A stretch of 64,000 nt of DNA from contig OX442320.1 in the NCBI GenBank assembly GCA_949358305.1, forward strand, positions 8,076,259-8,140,258, in the 5' to 3' direction. Shown here one piece after another: positions 23,801-35,783 of the stretch; within the stretch, counting starts at the first letter, position 1, and each line of letters begins with the position of its first letter. Origin of the DNA: Strigamia acuminata (lineage: Eukaryota > Arthropoda > Chilopoda > Geophilomorpha > Linotaeniidae). The notes below the pieces were generated by a model, which searched no databases, was not told the origin of the DNA, and was given only the letters and a program-made list of their open reading frames with translations. The position numbers and the translations under genes were made by a program.

Positions 23801-25513
23801 AATAAAAATAAAACTATAAAATTGTATTCAAGGATGAAATTTCCATGCAGTAATTTATCTTTGAAACAATAACAAGAAATATTATATGATAAATCAATAT
23901 AAAGCTTTCCATCTGCACAGGAAAAATTCTCCCTTTACCCTCTTTAAGTCTCAACAAATTACTCACACAATGATCAATAATAAAAAGAGCATTAATGTAG
24001 TGTTAATGGTAGTTTCAGACGAATTCTATTTGTAGCTTAATTAATATGTCATTAAATGACAAAAAAAATTGTACTATACACTATTACACTTGCACATAAG
24101 AGACTCCACCCAAATGGGGTTTACAAAAGATTAAACTCCATTTTAATGAGCAACTGAGCACAAAATCATTATCCTATAATATAACTTACGAGTTTCCGTG
24201 GAAACCTTTTAATCAACAAATGGATGATGCTTTAAATTAAACAAAGACAAACCATTCCGCACTCCACTAATAAATACTACCGCAATTACGCATTCTTTTA
24301 CACTCAAGTCGGTATGGTCACATATCACAATGTATAATTAATATAAAAATATTTTTAGGTTATCAAATTGATTTTATGATGTGTTTTTTTTTTTTTGCAT
24401 TTATATTTACATTTTTATTTTTTATGTTTTCAAATAATTATTTCCTGCCTTGAAATGAAGATTTTTCGTTATGTAATAAATAATTTTTAATATTTACATT
24501 TTTTAATTGTCGGTAATTGATAGTTGATTATTAGTGGTGAAATGAAAAGGGTCTATCAACCTTGAGTGTTGATGAGGACTATTGACTTACCTATAGGCCG
24601 GTTTCAAGGTTTCGTGTCAGATATTATTTTCTGTTTTGATTGCGGTAACCGGTAATAGTTGCGGGCTATTCACAAAATGACGCCGACTGGTCGTGGAAAT
24701 AACTACGACAGTATGTTGTGTATTCCTAAATGAAACGATCAAGATTTATAGCAAAAATTTAGTTGTTAAAAATTAGTTTATCTCAATTGTGTGTTTTACC
24801 TTTACCCTACTCATAATGTAGCCATTTTTAGACATTTGATAAACGGCCAATGAGACGAGTCTTTGCGATCGTAGCTCGTCTTCTCATTGGTTATTTTTGT
24901 TTTGCCTGAAACATAAGTGGGAAATTTGAATTGAAATTTGAATGAAATAAAATGCACGTTTCCTCTTTTATTATACCTTTATAGTTGTAGTTACATCGCT
25001 TCCTGCATCGCATTTACTAAAATCACTTTTCTTTATCACTTTGATTCTATTATTTATTAGGTCAGGCAAATCTCAGCGCTTCAAAGAGGAGCCAGTTCAA
25101 TCACGATGAGCGCGCTTCAAAATGGCGGAAAAACAAACCCCAAAGTGGCCAGCCGACGAGACGTTAAAGCAGCCAAAAACCTATTTATTATTGTAACTTT
25201 CTTCGTGTTTTGTTGGATTCCACTATACACTATAAACTGCGTGCAAGCATTCTGTGGTTCTTGTTGGGTTCCTACGGAATTAATGTCGTTCACGATCGTT
25301 TTATCACATGCGAATTCCGCGTGCAATCCATTAGTTTACGCTTGGCATCTGAAGGATTTTCGAGAGGCGATGCGCCGTTGTTTGTGCGGGAAACCACCTC
25401 AACCCTCGGCAGGCTTAGGTGGAGCTTCCGGTAGTTTGCCCACCATTGCCTACACGCCAAGAACTATGAGTTTACCCGCAACGCCAATACAGACGATCAC
25501 CACAAAAAGCTAA
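17806..25513 (+). CDS. Adenosine receptor-like class A GPCR
   Basis: Three coding exons, 17806-18226, 19183-19394 and 25061-25513, give 361 aa. Seven transmembrane segments carry class-A marks: GNLLVI (TM1), SLAIADFLVG (TM2), SVDRFWAI (TM3, DRF in place of DRY), FCWIPLYTINC (TM6) and NSACNPLVYAW (TM7). Adenosine-specific residues are seen: IVLSHANS matches the TM7 Ser-His of A2A, the Asn of TINC matches A2A Asn253, and CLF in extracellular loop 2 keeps the Phe168 equivalent. A2A Glu169 is replaced by Val. The first intron falls after TM3/ICL2, at the position of the conserved vertebrate adenosine-receptor intron. The family signals through Gs or Gi; the coupling cannot be read here. The 5.7-kb second intron holds a possible 33-nt cassette exon and hAT remnants. 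A poly(A) signal lies at 25790-25795. Confidence 0.93.
20182..20214 (+). CDS. Predicted 33-nt in-frame cassette exon of the receptor
   Basis: Inside the 5.7-kb second intron, 33 nt are bounded by a CATAG acceptor and a perfect GGG|GTAAGT donor. The length is a multiple of three, the flanking introns would both be phase 0, and the insert is stop-free: VRLRSGSTTTG. It would sit in the third intracellular loop between VVVQQ and VRQISAL. The acceptor's pyrimidine tract is weak, which would fit optional use. It is a sequence-only prediction. Confidence 0.5.
22107..22515. mobile_element. Non-autonomous hAT element (MITE-like), 409 bp
   Basis: The left end CAGCGTTTCTCAAACTGTGG and the inverted right end CAGGGGTTCCAAAACTTTTT are typical hAT termini and match at about 13 of 20 positions. 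They are flanked by the 8-bp duplications GACTAAAC (22099-22106) and TACTAAAC (22516-22523), which differ at one base. The interior has no transposase, only GTGGGGCGC-type sub-terminal words near both ends and a C/A-rich tandem-like stretch (CCAAAAACCTC). It lies in the receptor's second intron. Confidence 0.85.
22550..22758. mobile_element. Second hAT MITE with a nested hAT fragment
   Basis: The outer ends are CAGGGTCGAATTTACG at the left and, inverted, CAGGGCCGGACCTAGG at the right, both of the CAGGGCCGG hAT type. A perfect 8-bp duplication GTTGTTTG flanks them (22542-22549 and 22759-22766). Inside, from 22594 to about 22712, is a partial copy of another hAT type starting CAGGAGTCGGCAACC and containing AGAGCC repeats; its right terminus is missing. 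The outer element therefore received an insertion that was later truncated. Confidence 0.82.
24847..24890. repeat. Imperfect stem-loop with inverted CCAAT boxes
   Basis: CCAATGAGACGAG at 24847-24859 faces CTCGTCTTCTCATTGG at 24875-24890, forming a stem of about 13 bp with a 3-nt bulge and a 15-nt loop. It is about 170 bp upstream of the last receptor exon. Confidence 0.6.
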
Positions 25514-25888
25514 TTCCAAAAAAGTGAAATATTCGTCGTCAAATTTAGGTCTGAAACTGCCATCGGAATTAAAATACTCACGACAGTCGTGCAATGATAT
25601 TTTTGAATCTCAGTGTAAAGTGCGATAGTGTAAAAGAAGTATATACATATAAATAATATATATATTTAAATATTCAAGATTTTATTCCAAATAACTATTG
25701 CCAAATATATCAGTATTGTCATGTTTATAAAAACCAAAATATTCACTTTCAATATTTATATTTAATATATTAAATATCACATCATTGCAAATAAACATGT
25801 TTTTATGGTAAACGTTTGTACAATTTTTATTTTTAATCACAGATGAACAAGACCGGTTTTTGTTGTTGTTTTTGTAGTTGATAAATGA
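25514..25888. terminator. Tail-to-tail 3' region, adenosine receptor / DEPDC5
   Basis: 375 bp separate the two convergent stop codons. The plus-strand poly(A) signal AATAAA is at 25790-25795, close to the DEPDC5 stop, so the two 3'UTRs probably overlap or nearly touch. TTTATT words on the DEPDC5 side (e.g. near 25816) could serve the minus strand. Confidence 0.55.
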
Positions 25889-28800
25889 TCACGTGCAGGG
25901 AAACACGTCAAATTGTTGCCAATCATCCCATAGGTTTTGCAGTTGATGTTTATCACTGCATAAGGCGCGAAAATCTTTAAAAGTTTTATTAAACATCGCT
26001 TCATCCGTTTGCGATTTCCAGCGTTTGGTAAACATGTGGTTCCACGACCATAAAAATCCAACCTATAAAAATTTTAATGTCCATTTGTGGATAAAAATAA
26101 AATAAAAAAAATTTAAAAATAAAATACTTTGCTTTTTTCTCGATTTTCTTCGTAAATCCGTCGTCCCGAAGTTCCCATCACGTGTCTCGTTATGTATTCT
26201 TCGTGAGGACTAGAAACTATGGCAAGATGATACTGCGACTAAAAATGAAATATTTTGTGTAATAATTAATTTTTTTTTATTGTAAACATTTACCATTTGG
26301 TTCGGTATTCTAATTCCGTGCGGGTCTTTGGTTCGTGTTGGTATCATCAGAAACATGTGACCACAAATGTGTATGTAATAATTTGAATTATCGCACGTGT
26401 CGCCTTCAGACACGCACGGAATGAATCCAAAATAATCGGCTAATTTTTCTTGAAATTTTGAGATTTCGTCAGCTTGTTCCGCACCACAAAAATCTGCAAA
26501 TAATTAAAAATAATTTCTAAAAAAAAAAAATATTTAATTTTTTAAATTTAAATACTTTGATTAAGAAATTCCATATTCATTGGAATAAATATAGGCCCGC
26601 GTAACGGATCAGATTTAAGTGAAAACGGTAAGGCAAACGGATCATTCGGTACGGGTGTCATTTGAAAATTTAACGAATTCGCCTTCCTATTCCAATTGGT
26701 CAACTGAAATCCAAAACAACATAAAAATCCAGCAATAACGTTAAAAAAAACATTTAATTTTACCAATTCAATGAGCATGCTACTCGTTGCTACCATCCAA
26801 TTGATCGTAATCTCAAACGCAGCTCCCGGAGTAAAATCTTTGTGATATCTTAAATGGCACCATTCGTTTCGCGTCTTCCTCTCGTTCGTGTCGATACCGA
26901 TGTTACATTCCTTGTAAACTATTTTTTATTTCAAATAAAATTAATTTTAACCTCAATCAAGCGCCACGAAACAGTTTACTTACTTGATTTTTTAACAGTT
27001 TGATATTGACTTCTTTTAACAAAACTAGTGGACAGTTTTGGAACCAAACTGTGTCGTCTTGAAATGGGACTCGGTGCCGGACAATTCAGGTTTGTTTTCA
27101 CTCCAACTTCGAGCCAATCGTTTTGAAACGTCGGTAAATCATTACACGGCTGCCAACCGTCACAATCTGCAAACACTAAAGCAAATTTTAGATTAAAACT
27201 CTCAAACATACACAGCGAAGACTTTTACCGAGTTCTTTTTCATTTAGTGCGAAATAATATAAGTAAAATCCATAAATAAATGGATGATCGTGAACACCAG
27301 ATGCGTGACAAATTACGCCCTCCGATAACAAAGACTAAAAAGTACAAAAAATAAAAATATTATTTCAAATATGATTTCTTTCAACACATTACCTCAAAAA
27401 TGTCCATCGCATCTACAAAACGGGCTCCTTCAACGTATTCTAAAATCCAAGCGATTGCTTCACCACTAATAAAAACAGTTGACGGAGTTCCTTGTTGTTT
27501 GCTTATAAAAGCTAAACCGTGTCTACAAAACGGAAAAAAACATAAATCATCAATTTATACGACGTTATTTCAAACATTTACGGCGATGGTTGCTTCATTG
27601 CTTCGATTAATTCACTTTTAGGCGTTGTTAACGAATATTTTCGAATTTCCACACTACAAGGTCTAAAAAGAAATTAAAAAAATATTATTTTCTTTAATAA
27701 AACCCAAATTTAATTTACATCGTGTTTCCGCTTCCAAAACTCTCATCGCCGGTGTCCAATGCCGAAGAATCCATGCAATCGAGCGATAAACTCGATGTGT
27801 TCACCTGAGGATGAATAACAATAGCAACAAACGTGATAAAATTAAATCAAAATAAATGTAAAACTTGCTTCAACTACTTCTCCAGCCGAAGAAAAACCAC
27901 CATTACTGCTCTCACTTCGCGTTCGATCCATTGATTTGGGTCCCGAAACGAAATTAAGCCGCGGTTTTTCAGCAAGACGAGTACTTGAAGCCCGTTCGCG
28001 GAAGTTAGTCGAATGCAACGTCGATCTCAGATTTGTTAACTGGGAAGAAGATGACGCTTGCAGTAAGCTTAATGATATAGAAGGCTGACTCCCACGACTT
28101 AGAAACGGTGGTTTCACAAAAGTACTGGATTTCTATCATGCAGGAGGATTATTCAATGACAATTTTTTTTTTTCGTTAAAGTGGGTGCACCAAAAACAAA
28201 GAAAAATCAAGATAAGAACCATGCAGGAAAATAAAACATTTTAGGTGATCAGGAATTTTTCTTAAAAAAATGTTTTACTCGGGATTTATTAGCGACTTGT
28301 TTCGTCTTCTTGATTTTGTTGATCACTTCGATGATCCGAAAAAAGTTGTCAATCATCTGACTCTCCTTTTTAGGGGTCAATGAAGTCCGTCCGTAATATT
28401 TCTCCGTATCGTCCGTCTGTTTTTTAGGTGTTTGCGTGTAGTACGGTATTAAACACACGCGGAACCTCCAATACTTCAAAGACTATTTTAAATAAAAAAT
28501 ATTTTATTAATCAAAAAATTAATTTAGAAAAAAATAAAAAAAATACTTCGATTAAATTAAAATGTCCTCCTTGGCCCCTCCAACACACGTAATGATCCAA
28601 ATGATTCCAATTGTACGTTTCTAATTTTTCAGACATGAAATTAACCCAGGAGACTTCGTAATTATCCATATCCGGGGCTTGGAATCTGTACTGATAATGA
28701 ATATTCAAAGTTGGATATGGATGCCTGTATTAAAAAACAAAAAAATTAATTTAATCGATTCGAAATCGGACAATTCAAGAGAATTAAATCAACCTCGGTC

Positions 28801-31800
28801 TGTAGCAAGTGACCTTAATTGTAGAACCACTTAAGGACACTTTATGAAAAATTCTGCCGATACTTAAAAAATATTCTTGGTTCGATTCGATTTCAGTTTG
28901 ATTCAAGGAACGAGCAACGAAGGACACTTGAGGACTGTTTGTGACTTGGCACACGGTTAGAGTTTGTTTTTGAAACACTATTTGTTGAAATCCTTGCTGA
29001 AGACGTTGCGAAACCAACTCGTCAAACACTTCACGAGTGGCGAGTGGCTGAACGTTTCCGCCGATTTGTTGCGCAATGTCAAGTGTCACTGCTTCAGGTA
29101 GCAACGTGTAATCCGTTATGACGTAATCGTTCTGTAAGCTTCTTAAATCCGGGAAATAATCGGTGGTAAGTGGTAAACAAGCTGGGATTGTCAAAGACTT
29201 CCAATCAACACCTGAAACCGTTTTTAAATTAAATAAAAGTTGAAATAATTAATTTCATTAAAATTACCAGTCGTTAAAGCGGGCGTCCATTCTTGTTCAC
29301 CCGTTGCTCCCCACAGCAGCGTATGATTCCGATCAGTTTGTCCATCGCTCACGTACATCACTCCTGATCTTGTACTCACACGAGGCCGACTCGTAACTGC
29401 AACAAATCAATAACATTTCAATATTTTTTATTGATTTATTTATTATTGCTTACTGTCGATCCCATTTTTAACATCAGGCTCATCTGGAATAAGAAATAAA
29501 TTTTTTTTAATTTTATATTTTGAGTTAATAAAATATTTTTCTCAAAAATACTTTCGGATGTACGTTGATTGACAAACGATCGTTTTCTTTTCACTTCCGT
29601 CACTGTCTGCATCCCTTCGTGACCCAGAGATGAAGATAAAAAACTATTTTGCAACTCATATTCACAGTTACTTGTTCCCTGTGGAATGGCTTGATAATGA
29701 TGTTGTTGCATAAAGATTCCTTTAGGGCCTGCAACAAAATTTTATTTTAAAAAAATAAAATAAACTAAAATAAAATAAAAAATAAATAAAAACTTAAATT
29801 ACAACATTGATAAAATATAAAACCTAAAACCCAGTGCAATAACTGAAAAAAATGCGTGTGAAAAACTACGCCAAAAAACAAACAAAAATAAAAAAAAAAT
29901 AAAAAAATAAAAACCACCGGGGAACGGATTACGAAAGCAAGTTACAAATTCCTAGTTGGATTATTATTATTTCCAGTGCAAACTAAACTAAAAAATATAT
30001 AAATTACAGTGGAATGGAATACTGAGTACTGACACACCACGTAACGACATACCTCCCTTTGCTGGACGTCACCACAACGCAAATGAAATGAATAATAGAA
30101 CAAGAAACCACAAGAAAAAAAAAAGAAAAAGACAGATCATTAAAAGACCTCGTGACAATTTAACAATTCTGCAGTTAACTAGCTAAAACTGTAATATAAT
30201 AAAACTTTACATAATAATACAAACGTTTTCTGCCTTTAAATATATTTCTTATCATCACCTAAAGGAAAAACATGAGTCCAACGACGTCGATTTGATGTTA
30301 ATTTGATGGTCACGTGCGAAGGATCGAATGGATTGATAAGAGCGCGGCCAGGACGGAGGAGATAAGCTTTGTACGCTTGCGGGGAGTACGGGGAACCGGC
30401 GCTGCCCACGATCGTACGTAAAGGCGGCGATAAATCGTCTTCCCAATCGTCAACTGCGGTCGTTGCGTGGCGAACTCTGGCCGAAGCTGGAATAAAATTT
30501 CATTTAAAGACGCCAGTGGGTTAAAAATGACGTTTATTTTACGTGTTTTGTTTGGATATTGCGGAGCAATTCCAGTCGATGATGAAATCGGTGATTCGGC
30601 TAACTTTATAGGGATGGAAATGGCGGGCGATTGGCTGAAATTGTGCGATGTGAGTTCGGCTTGGAACAATGTGATGTCTGCTTCGGAGAATTTGCGATAG
30701 GGTGGGATTTGTTTTGTTTGAAAGGGTGGATTTTGGTCGGATCGTTTGCGATTAGGTGTACGTTGAAGGCTGTGTGTGTGACTAGAAAAAAAAAATTAAA
30801 ATAACCATTTTGTAATAAGTTCACGGTTATAGATGTTACTGAGGTCCAGTGATATGTGCTGTTGGTAACTTAAACACTTGAGCGTCGTATGTGTCGTAAT
30901 CCACAAATGGGAAGGTCGTGTCTTCATTTTTGTTTTGTTTAGAACGGGAAATTAAACCTTTAGTAATAAAATAATAAGATTTAAATGTGAAAATTGTTAT
31001 TTTGAGTTGTATTAATTGTGCGACCATTCGTTTTAACAGCTTCCTTTTGTGTTTTTGGTTTCATTTGAGGTAGTTTAATGCGTGGCACGAAGCTTGAATA
31101 GTTCACCGATGATTTACTACTGGAATAAAAACTGAAAAATAGAATTATTAATTATTAATTCGTAATAGGAGAGAATATCATGTAATAATAACCTCAAATT
31201 GATCCAGTGAGGCATACTGTAATCATCAACGGCATTCATCGTGTTTTTATTATGAAACTGCAAAAATAAAAAATAAAAAATTGAAAATTAAAAATCTTAC
31301 TTGGTTTAAAAAACGGTTTTACTTTGAATAGTGGAACTGCGTGCAACGGTTGTTCACCTAAACACACTAAATCACTTCCAACACCATTATCAATAATACG
31401 CTGTTTTGTAATATTTGTTAATTCTCGATCGACTTCAAAAACCCCAACACCGGGTGTTATTACGACCGATAATTGCCCGGTGCGATCAAAACTCCGGTCC
31501 AGATAATGTTTTTCAAACACTAAAACAAAAAACAAAATTAAAATTAATTAAATTAAATTAAATTAATTTAATTTACCATTCAAGGACATATTTAGAACCT
31601 CTAAAAAATTCCCTTGCGCAGCAGTGGAATTGACCGAAGGTGGTATAGAAACTCCGTCTTGTTTATGATAATCCAAAACCGATTTAGGATAATTATTAAA
31701 AAGACGCTTTAAATCAAACAAAACTACGGTCCAGTCTTCATATTTCTCGTTCTGAACTGCTACTCTGTAAAAATCCTCGTAAAACCGGCCTCTGTAATCC

Positions 31801-32976
31801 TGCTGTAAACAATCCCTCATGTATGCCGGAAAATCCTCGATGCTTTGCGCTTCGTAAAAGGTGCGCGAAAACAAAACTATCGTCACTTCGTGACTGCTGC
31901 CATTTTTCTAAACAAATAAACGAATTTTCGGTATTATTTGCAACTAAACTAAACAAAATGATATATTAACCTTCCATTTTTGAAAGAGATCAGTAAGAAA
32001 TCCGTTAACAGCTTTCTCAAAATACAAATCGCCATTCATGTCCATGTCCCACATTTCCGAGCTTAATTGTATGAAAAGATAAACTTGGCTCGTGGACGAG
32101 CGAAAAACTATTTTCGTGTCTTCGGTGATCCCGCCGCAAGTAACTCTTTCACCTTGCGCCCACATTTCAAACACTTCGCATCTGAAGAAAAATTAAATCA
32201 ATTTTTGCTCATTTTTAAAAAATATATATATATATTTTTAAATTAAATTACCTGCTTCCGCAAAATTCAATTTTCTTGTTTAAATAACCGCAAGTGTTCT
32301 CCTACAAATGGAAACACAAACTCCGATTAAAATTAATAAATATAAAACCAAATTGTCAACTTACGACGCTCTTTTTAAGCCTCCACATATCACTTCGACC
32401 GAGGTACTGATCCTTGAATGTAATTTCAATTGAATCTAAAGCTACATCCTACAAATTAACAAATTTATGACCGCTAAAACTTTAAATCTAAACGTAAAAC
32501 CACTTTATACGCACCCGAAGCTGTACAATATTTACATAAACATGAGCAAATGTTCGTAATTGAAATGCTGTAGCTACAGACTGCTTGATACTTATGGTAT
32601 CTATAAGATGAAAAATTAAAAACATGCCGTCTTCATATTAATTGGATAAAAAAATCACGAAAATCACTTTTACCCTTTTGCTGAAACTCATCTTTCATCG
32701 ATGTTATCTGCAGCAACAGACGACTTTGCATTCTAGAATAAAATAACGCATTAAATCACACCAAATTAACTTTTATACACCGTACTTTTCCTCATCTTCG
32801 GGGTGATAAATCTCTAAAATATCACCAATACCCGCTGAGGGAAAATCTTTACTGTTGATAATCAAATCCTCCCCTGGAATAAATCAAAAAGAATAAAACA
32901 ACGATCGATACAAAACTTGTAAAATCCTTTTACCACTAAAACTGTGATGATGCACGATCAATTTGAACTGCTTCAT
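25889..32976 (-). CDS. DEPDC5: DEPDC5, GATOR1 complex subunit
   Basis: Thirty-one exons join in frame to about 1,552 aa (human ~1,600), from the ATG at 32976-32974 to the TGA at 25891-25889. Exons: 32976-32934, 32873-32786, 32732-32674, 32600-32515, 32448-32365, 32301-32252, 32181-31971, 31907-31577, 31519-31323, 31257-31193, 31119-31025, 30957-30840, 30781-30543, 30486-30259, 29728-29552, 29483-29454, 29396-29268, 29211-28794, 28724-28547, 28482-28279, 28132-27878, 27804-27719, 27662-27582, 27522-27393, 27334-27229, 27166-26984, 26918-26764, 26703-26556, 26493-26294, 26238-26128, 26062-25889. Diagnostic segments: [49 protein letters not shown] and YYFALN after the DEP-domain core [13 protein letters not shown] (~1125-1230). 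GATOR1 inactivates RagA/B at the lysosome and restrains TORC1. Exon 16 is only 30 nt. The gene is head-to-head with the GDPD gene. Confidence 0.96.
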
Positions 32977-33668
32977 TGTCCCATCAAACAACTTTTCCAA
33001 TGAAGAATTTCTTCTTCTTCATATCTACAGCGTTTTATCATACAAAAACGTCATTAAATTCGATTAGTCAACTTGTTTACACTGGAAGTGATCTTTCGTT
33101 GACCCAAATGCACAATCTTTGTGTCTACGTTTGTGATTGGTGGGAAAAATACATTCAAGAAAATTGCCCAATGGTATTTTGTTTATTAGTTTGGAACAAA
33201 ATTTTGTTTACAAAACAGGATCCAGGGACCTTCTTGCCCAATCATTGGTCATTGCCATCTATTTTTCAAAAAATAAAAATACATTTCCCTCGGAAGAGGA
33301 AGATCACGCAAAAGTTACACGATAGCAACTATGTTCCCGCGTTTTGAGTTTTAATAAATAATAAAACACATCTTTTCTTCCTGTTTGTTTACCTGTTTAT
33401 CATATTGCCACGCCTCTCTCTTTCTCCTCATGAATTGATCTCTTTCATTGGGGCGGAACCTGGTGGCAGTCGGGCGGAACTACGCACAAACAAACATGAA
33501 AAAACCGAATTTAATCACCGCACAGGTAAAACAGAGTATATCTCGGCTTTGATATGATACCTGTTTGAACTCCGACAATCAAAACAACTGTTTTGAAAGT
33601 ACGGACACAATTTTCCAACATAAGACCAACAAAATCTCATTTATTTACCTACGGATCATGCTACACAA
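32977..33668. promoter_or_regulatory. Bidirectional promoter region, DEPDC5 / GDPD1-like
   Basis: 692 bp separate the divergent start codons. Reading frames in this stretch have no acceptable splice context and no family resemblance, so I treat it as 5'UTR plus promoter for both genes. A less AT-rich segment around 33440-33480 is the likeliest core. No named motif is certain. Confidence 0.45.
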
Positions 33669-35109
33669 ATGGTGATCGTCATGGCATTGGTATCGATATT
33701 AGGTGGCTACATAGTAACATCTCTCGTCCTATTCAAATACCCAAATTTGATCCACCGACGAAAAGAAATGAAATTTCATTGCCGACATATTAGTCACAGA
33801 GGCGGTACGTATAAAATCTGCCGTTAGTCACACGTCATTAGTTTGAAATTTAATTATGTAGGAGCCGCAGAAAATCTGGAAAACACCATTCACGCATTTG
33901 AACAGTAAAAAATTATTATTTATGTCTTTTAATGACAAAATATATTTTTGTTTATGAGTTTACTTAATTTCCAGTGCACTTAGATTGAAGTCAGATATGA
34001 TAGAGACAGACGTACACCTCACTAAAGATGCTCAAGTTGTTGTTTCGCACGACGATAATCTATTCCGTGTCAGTGGCTTTAATGTAAAAATTTCTGATTT
34101 AAATTACAACGAACTTCCGTTGCTGAAAACGGAAATTCCAGTCGACTTCGATTTCGGTAAAACATCTGCAGTATAAAAAGATTTATGAATAAGTAAATGT
34201 TTTATCGATTTTTCATAATTTTTTTTTTCTAAATTAGGAAAATTAAGCACGGGAGAAATTGATAGAAAGATTCCACTTTTGAAAGACGTTTTTGAGAAAT
34301 TCCCATCAACTCCGATTAATATCGATATAAAGACAAACAACGATCAACTTATAACAAAAGTTGTTCGAGTTATTTCGTTGGTTTTGATGAAATTTTGATT
34401 TTTGTTTCGTTTTATTTAGGTTTCTGCATTAATTCGGCAATACAAGCGAGAGAGTATTACAGTGTGGGGAAATGCATCCGACACAATCACGAAAAAATGT
34501 TACAAAGAAGTAAATAATAGTTCTGTTTTACCGTTTAAAATAAATTTGATTTCTTCCAATGGGTATCTATTTACAGAATCCTCAAATTCCCGTCCTATTT
34601 TCATCAAAGCGGGTCCTGCACTTGTTGTTATTAACTTATTCCGGTCTTTTACCGTTTTTCCCTTTACGCGAATCGTGTTTAGAGGTTTTCATGCCGAGTA
34701 TAATTCGCAAGTATGCGAAAAGTGTTTACAATCAGCGCAATTATTATAAATTCATAATTTGGATGTTGGATAAGTAAGATGGATGAATTTCCATGTAATT
34801 TGTTAACATTTAAGTATTTAATTATTATTTTTTTTTAGATTGTTAATGAGAAAAGCACTGTTTGAACATTTACAGACGCGTGGAATTCAAGTACGAGTTT
34901 AATTTTTGGTGTTGTGTGTTATCAATCATTATTTTAAGGATTTTTAATTGCAGACATATCTTTGGGTGTTGAATGAAGAAGAGGAATTCGAAAGAGCATT
35001 CCAATTAAAGGCTACGGGTGTAATGACTGATTATCCCACACGTCTGCGTGATTATTTGGATAAAAATCCACAGTTTCATTCGCGGAACCGCTTGGAAAAT
35101 GTGGGATAA
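33669..35109 (+). CDS. GDPD1: Glycerophosphodiester phosphodiesterase domain protein, GDPD1/3 type
   Basis: Eight exons give 325 aa: 33669-33804, 33862-33904, 33975-34156, 34238-34359, 34420-34509, 34577-34773, 34839-34890, 34954-35109. An N-terminal membrane segment (LVSILGGYIVTSLVLF) precedes the catalytic HISHRGG and ENLENT, then ETDVHLTKDAQVVVSHD, the metal-site region of this TIM-barrel family, and later TVWGN, MPSIIRKY and GVMTDYPTRLRDYL. A second hydrophobic stretch (VLHLLLLTYSGLLPF) matches vertebrate GDPD1. Members GDPD1 and GDPD3 act as lysophospholipase D on lyso-PC, lyso-PE and related lipids at intracellular membranes. Order and length match vertebrate GDPD1 closely. GDPD1 and GDPD3 cannot be told apart here. 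It is head-to-head with DEPDC5 and tandem with SSRP1. Confidence 0.93.
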
Positions 35110-35783
35110 GAGATGTCGTATAAGATATTTTTATTATATTTTATATTTTTTAATATATTTTAATTTTCACCCTATATTTATATATTTTATTATTGTTTTA
35201 TTATTATTATGTTTTTATATTTAAATTTTAAATTTTGCTGCTGTATGAAATTGTAATTACCACCATGTTAGAAAAGTGATTTGAAACATTTTTTGGAAAT
35301 TGTTGTGCCTCGAGATTATTTCTATTGCAATTTATGCTTACCCGTTACTGTTATTCATGCTATCAATAAAATAGACACGTTTTTCGATATCACTCGTCGT
35401 TTTGATCTCTCGAAATCAATTCAAACTGAAAAAAATAAAGAAATTAATTTAATTATACGTTTTGACTTTAAAATGTAATAAATCTCGCATTTATTTACGT
35501 CGTATCTTCTAATCACAGATCAATAGAATTTCTTCAAAATTTCCTGACATCTTTAAAAATGGCGGGCCATTCCCGCTTAATAATAACAAAACTGATCTTG
35601 TATTAGTCCGCTTATGTTTAGGCCAATCAGAAGAGACTAAACATTATGATTTCCAACTGCAAAATATAGTTCCTAAGTTGCCGCCATTCGCTATAAAAGG
35701 TAGATAGAATAACAACACATCTTTACTACTTTGTAGATTTAATTAACGTCGCTATCGGGGCCTTCGTTTTAGGTCTCACCAAT
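35110..35783. other. Spacer between the GDPD1-like gene and SSRP1
   Basis: 674 bp holding the GDPD 3'UTR (very AT-rich, 35110-35260) and then the SSRP1 promoter and 5'UTR, which become less AT-rich from about 35560. No further exon, repeat or RNA gene is supported. Confidence 0.5.

Noticed and set aside
30053-30061. A 9-nt segment CAAAGGGAG with AG and GT flanks in the 529-bp DEPDC5 intron
   Set aside because: It would be frame-neutral, but the exons on either side already join perfectly and match the vertebrate protein at the junction (FPLGPKG), so nothing requires it.
32976-33347. 123-codon plus-strand frame overlapping the DEPDC5 start
   Set aside because: It overlaps the DEPDC5 first exon antisense and resembles no family; DEPDC5 exon 1 splices in frame to exon 2 and matches the family N-terminus.
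35281-35478. 65-codon plus-strand frame between the GDPD1-like gene and SSRP1
   Set aside because: No homology, poor start context, AT-driven composition; it lies in the expected 3'UTR/promoter space.
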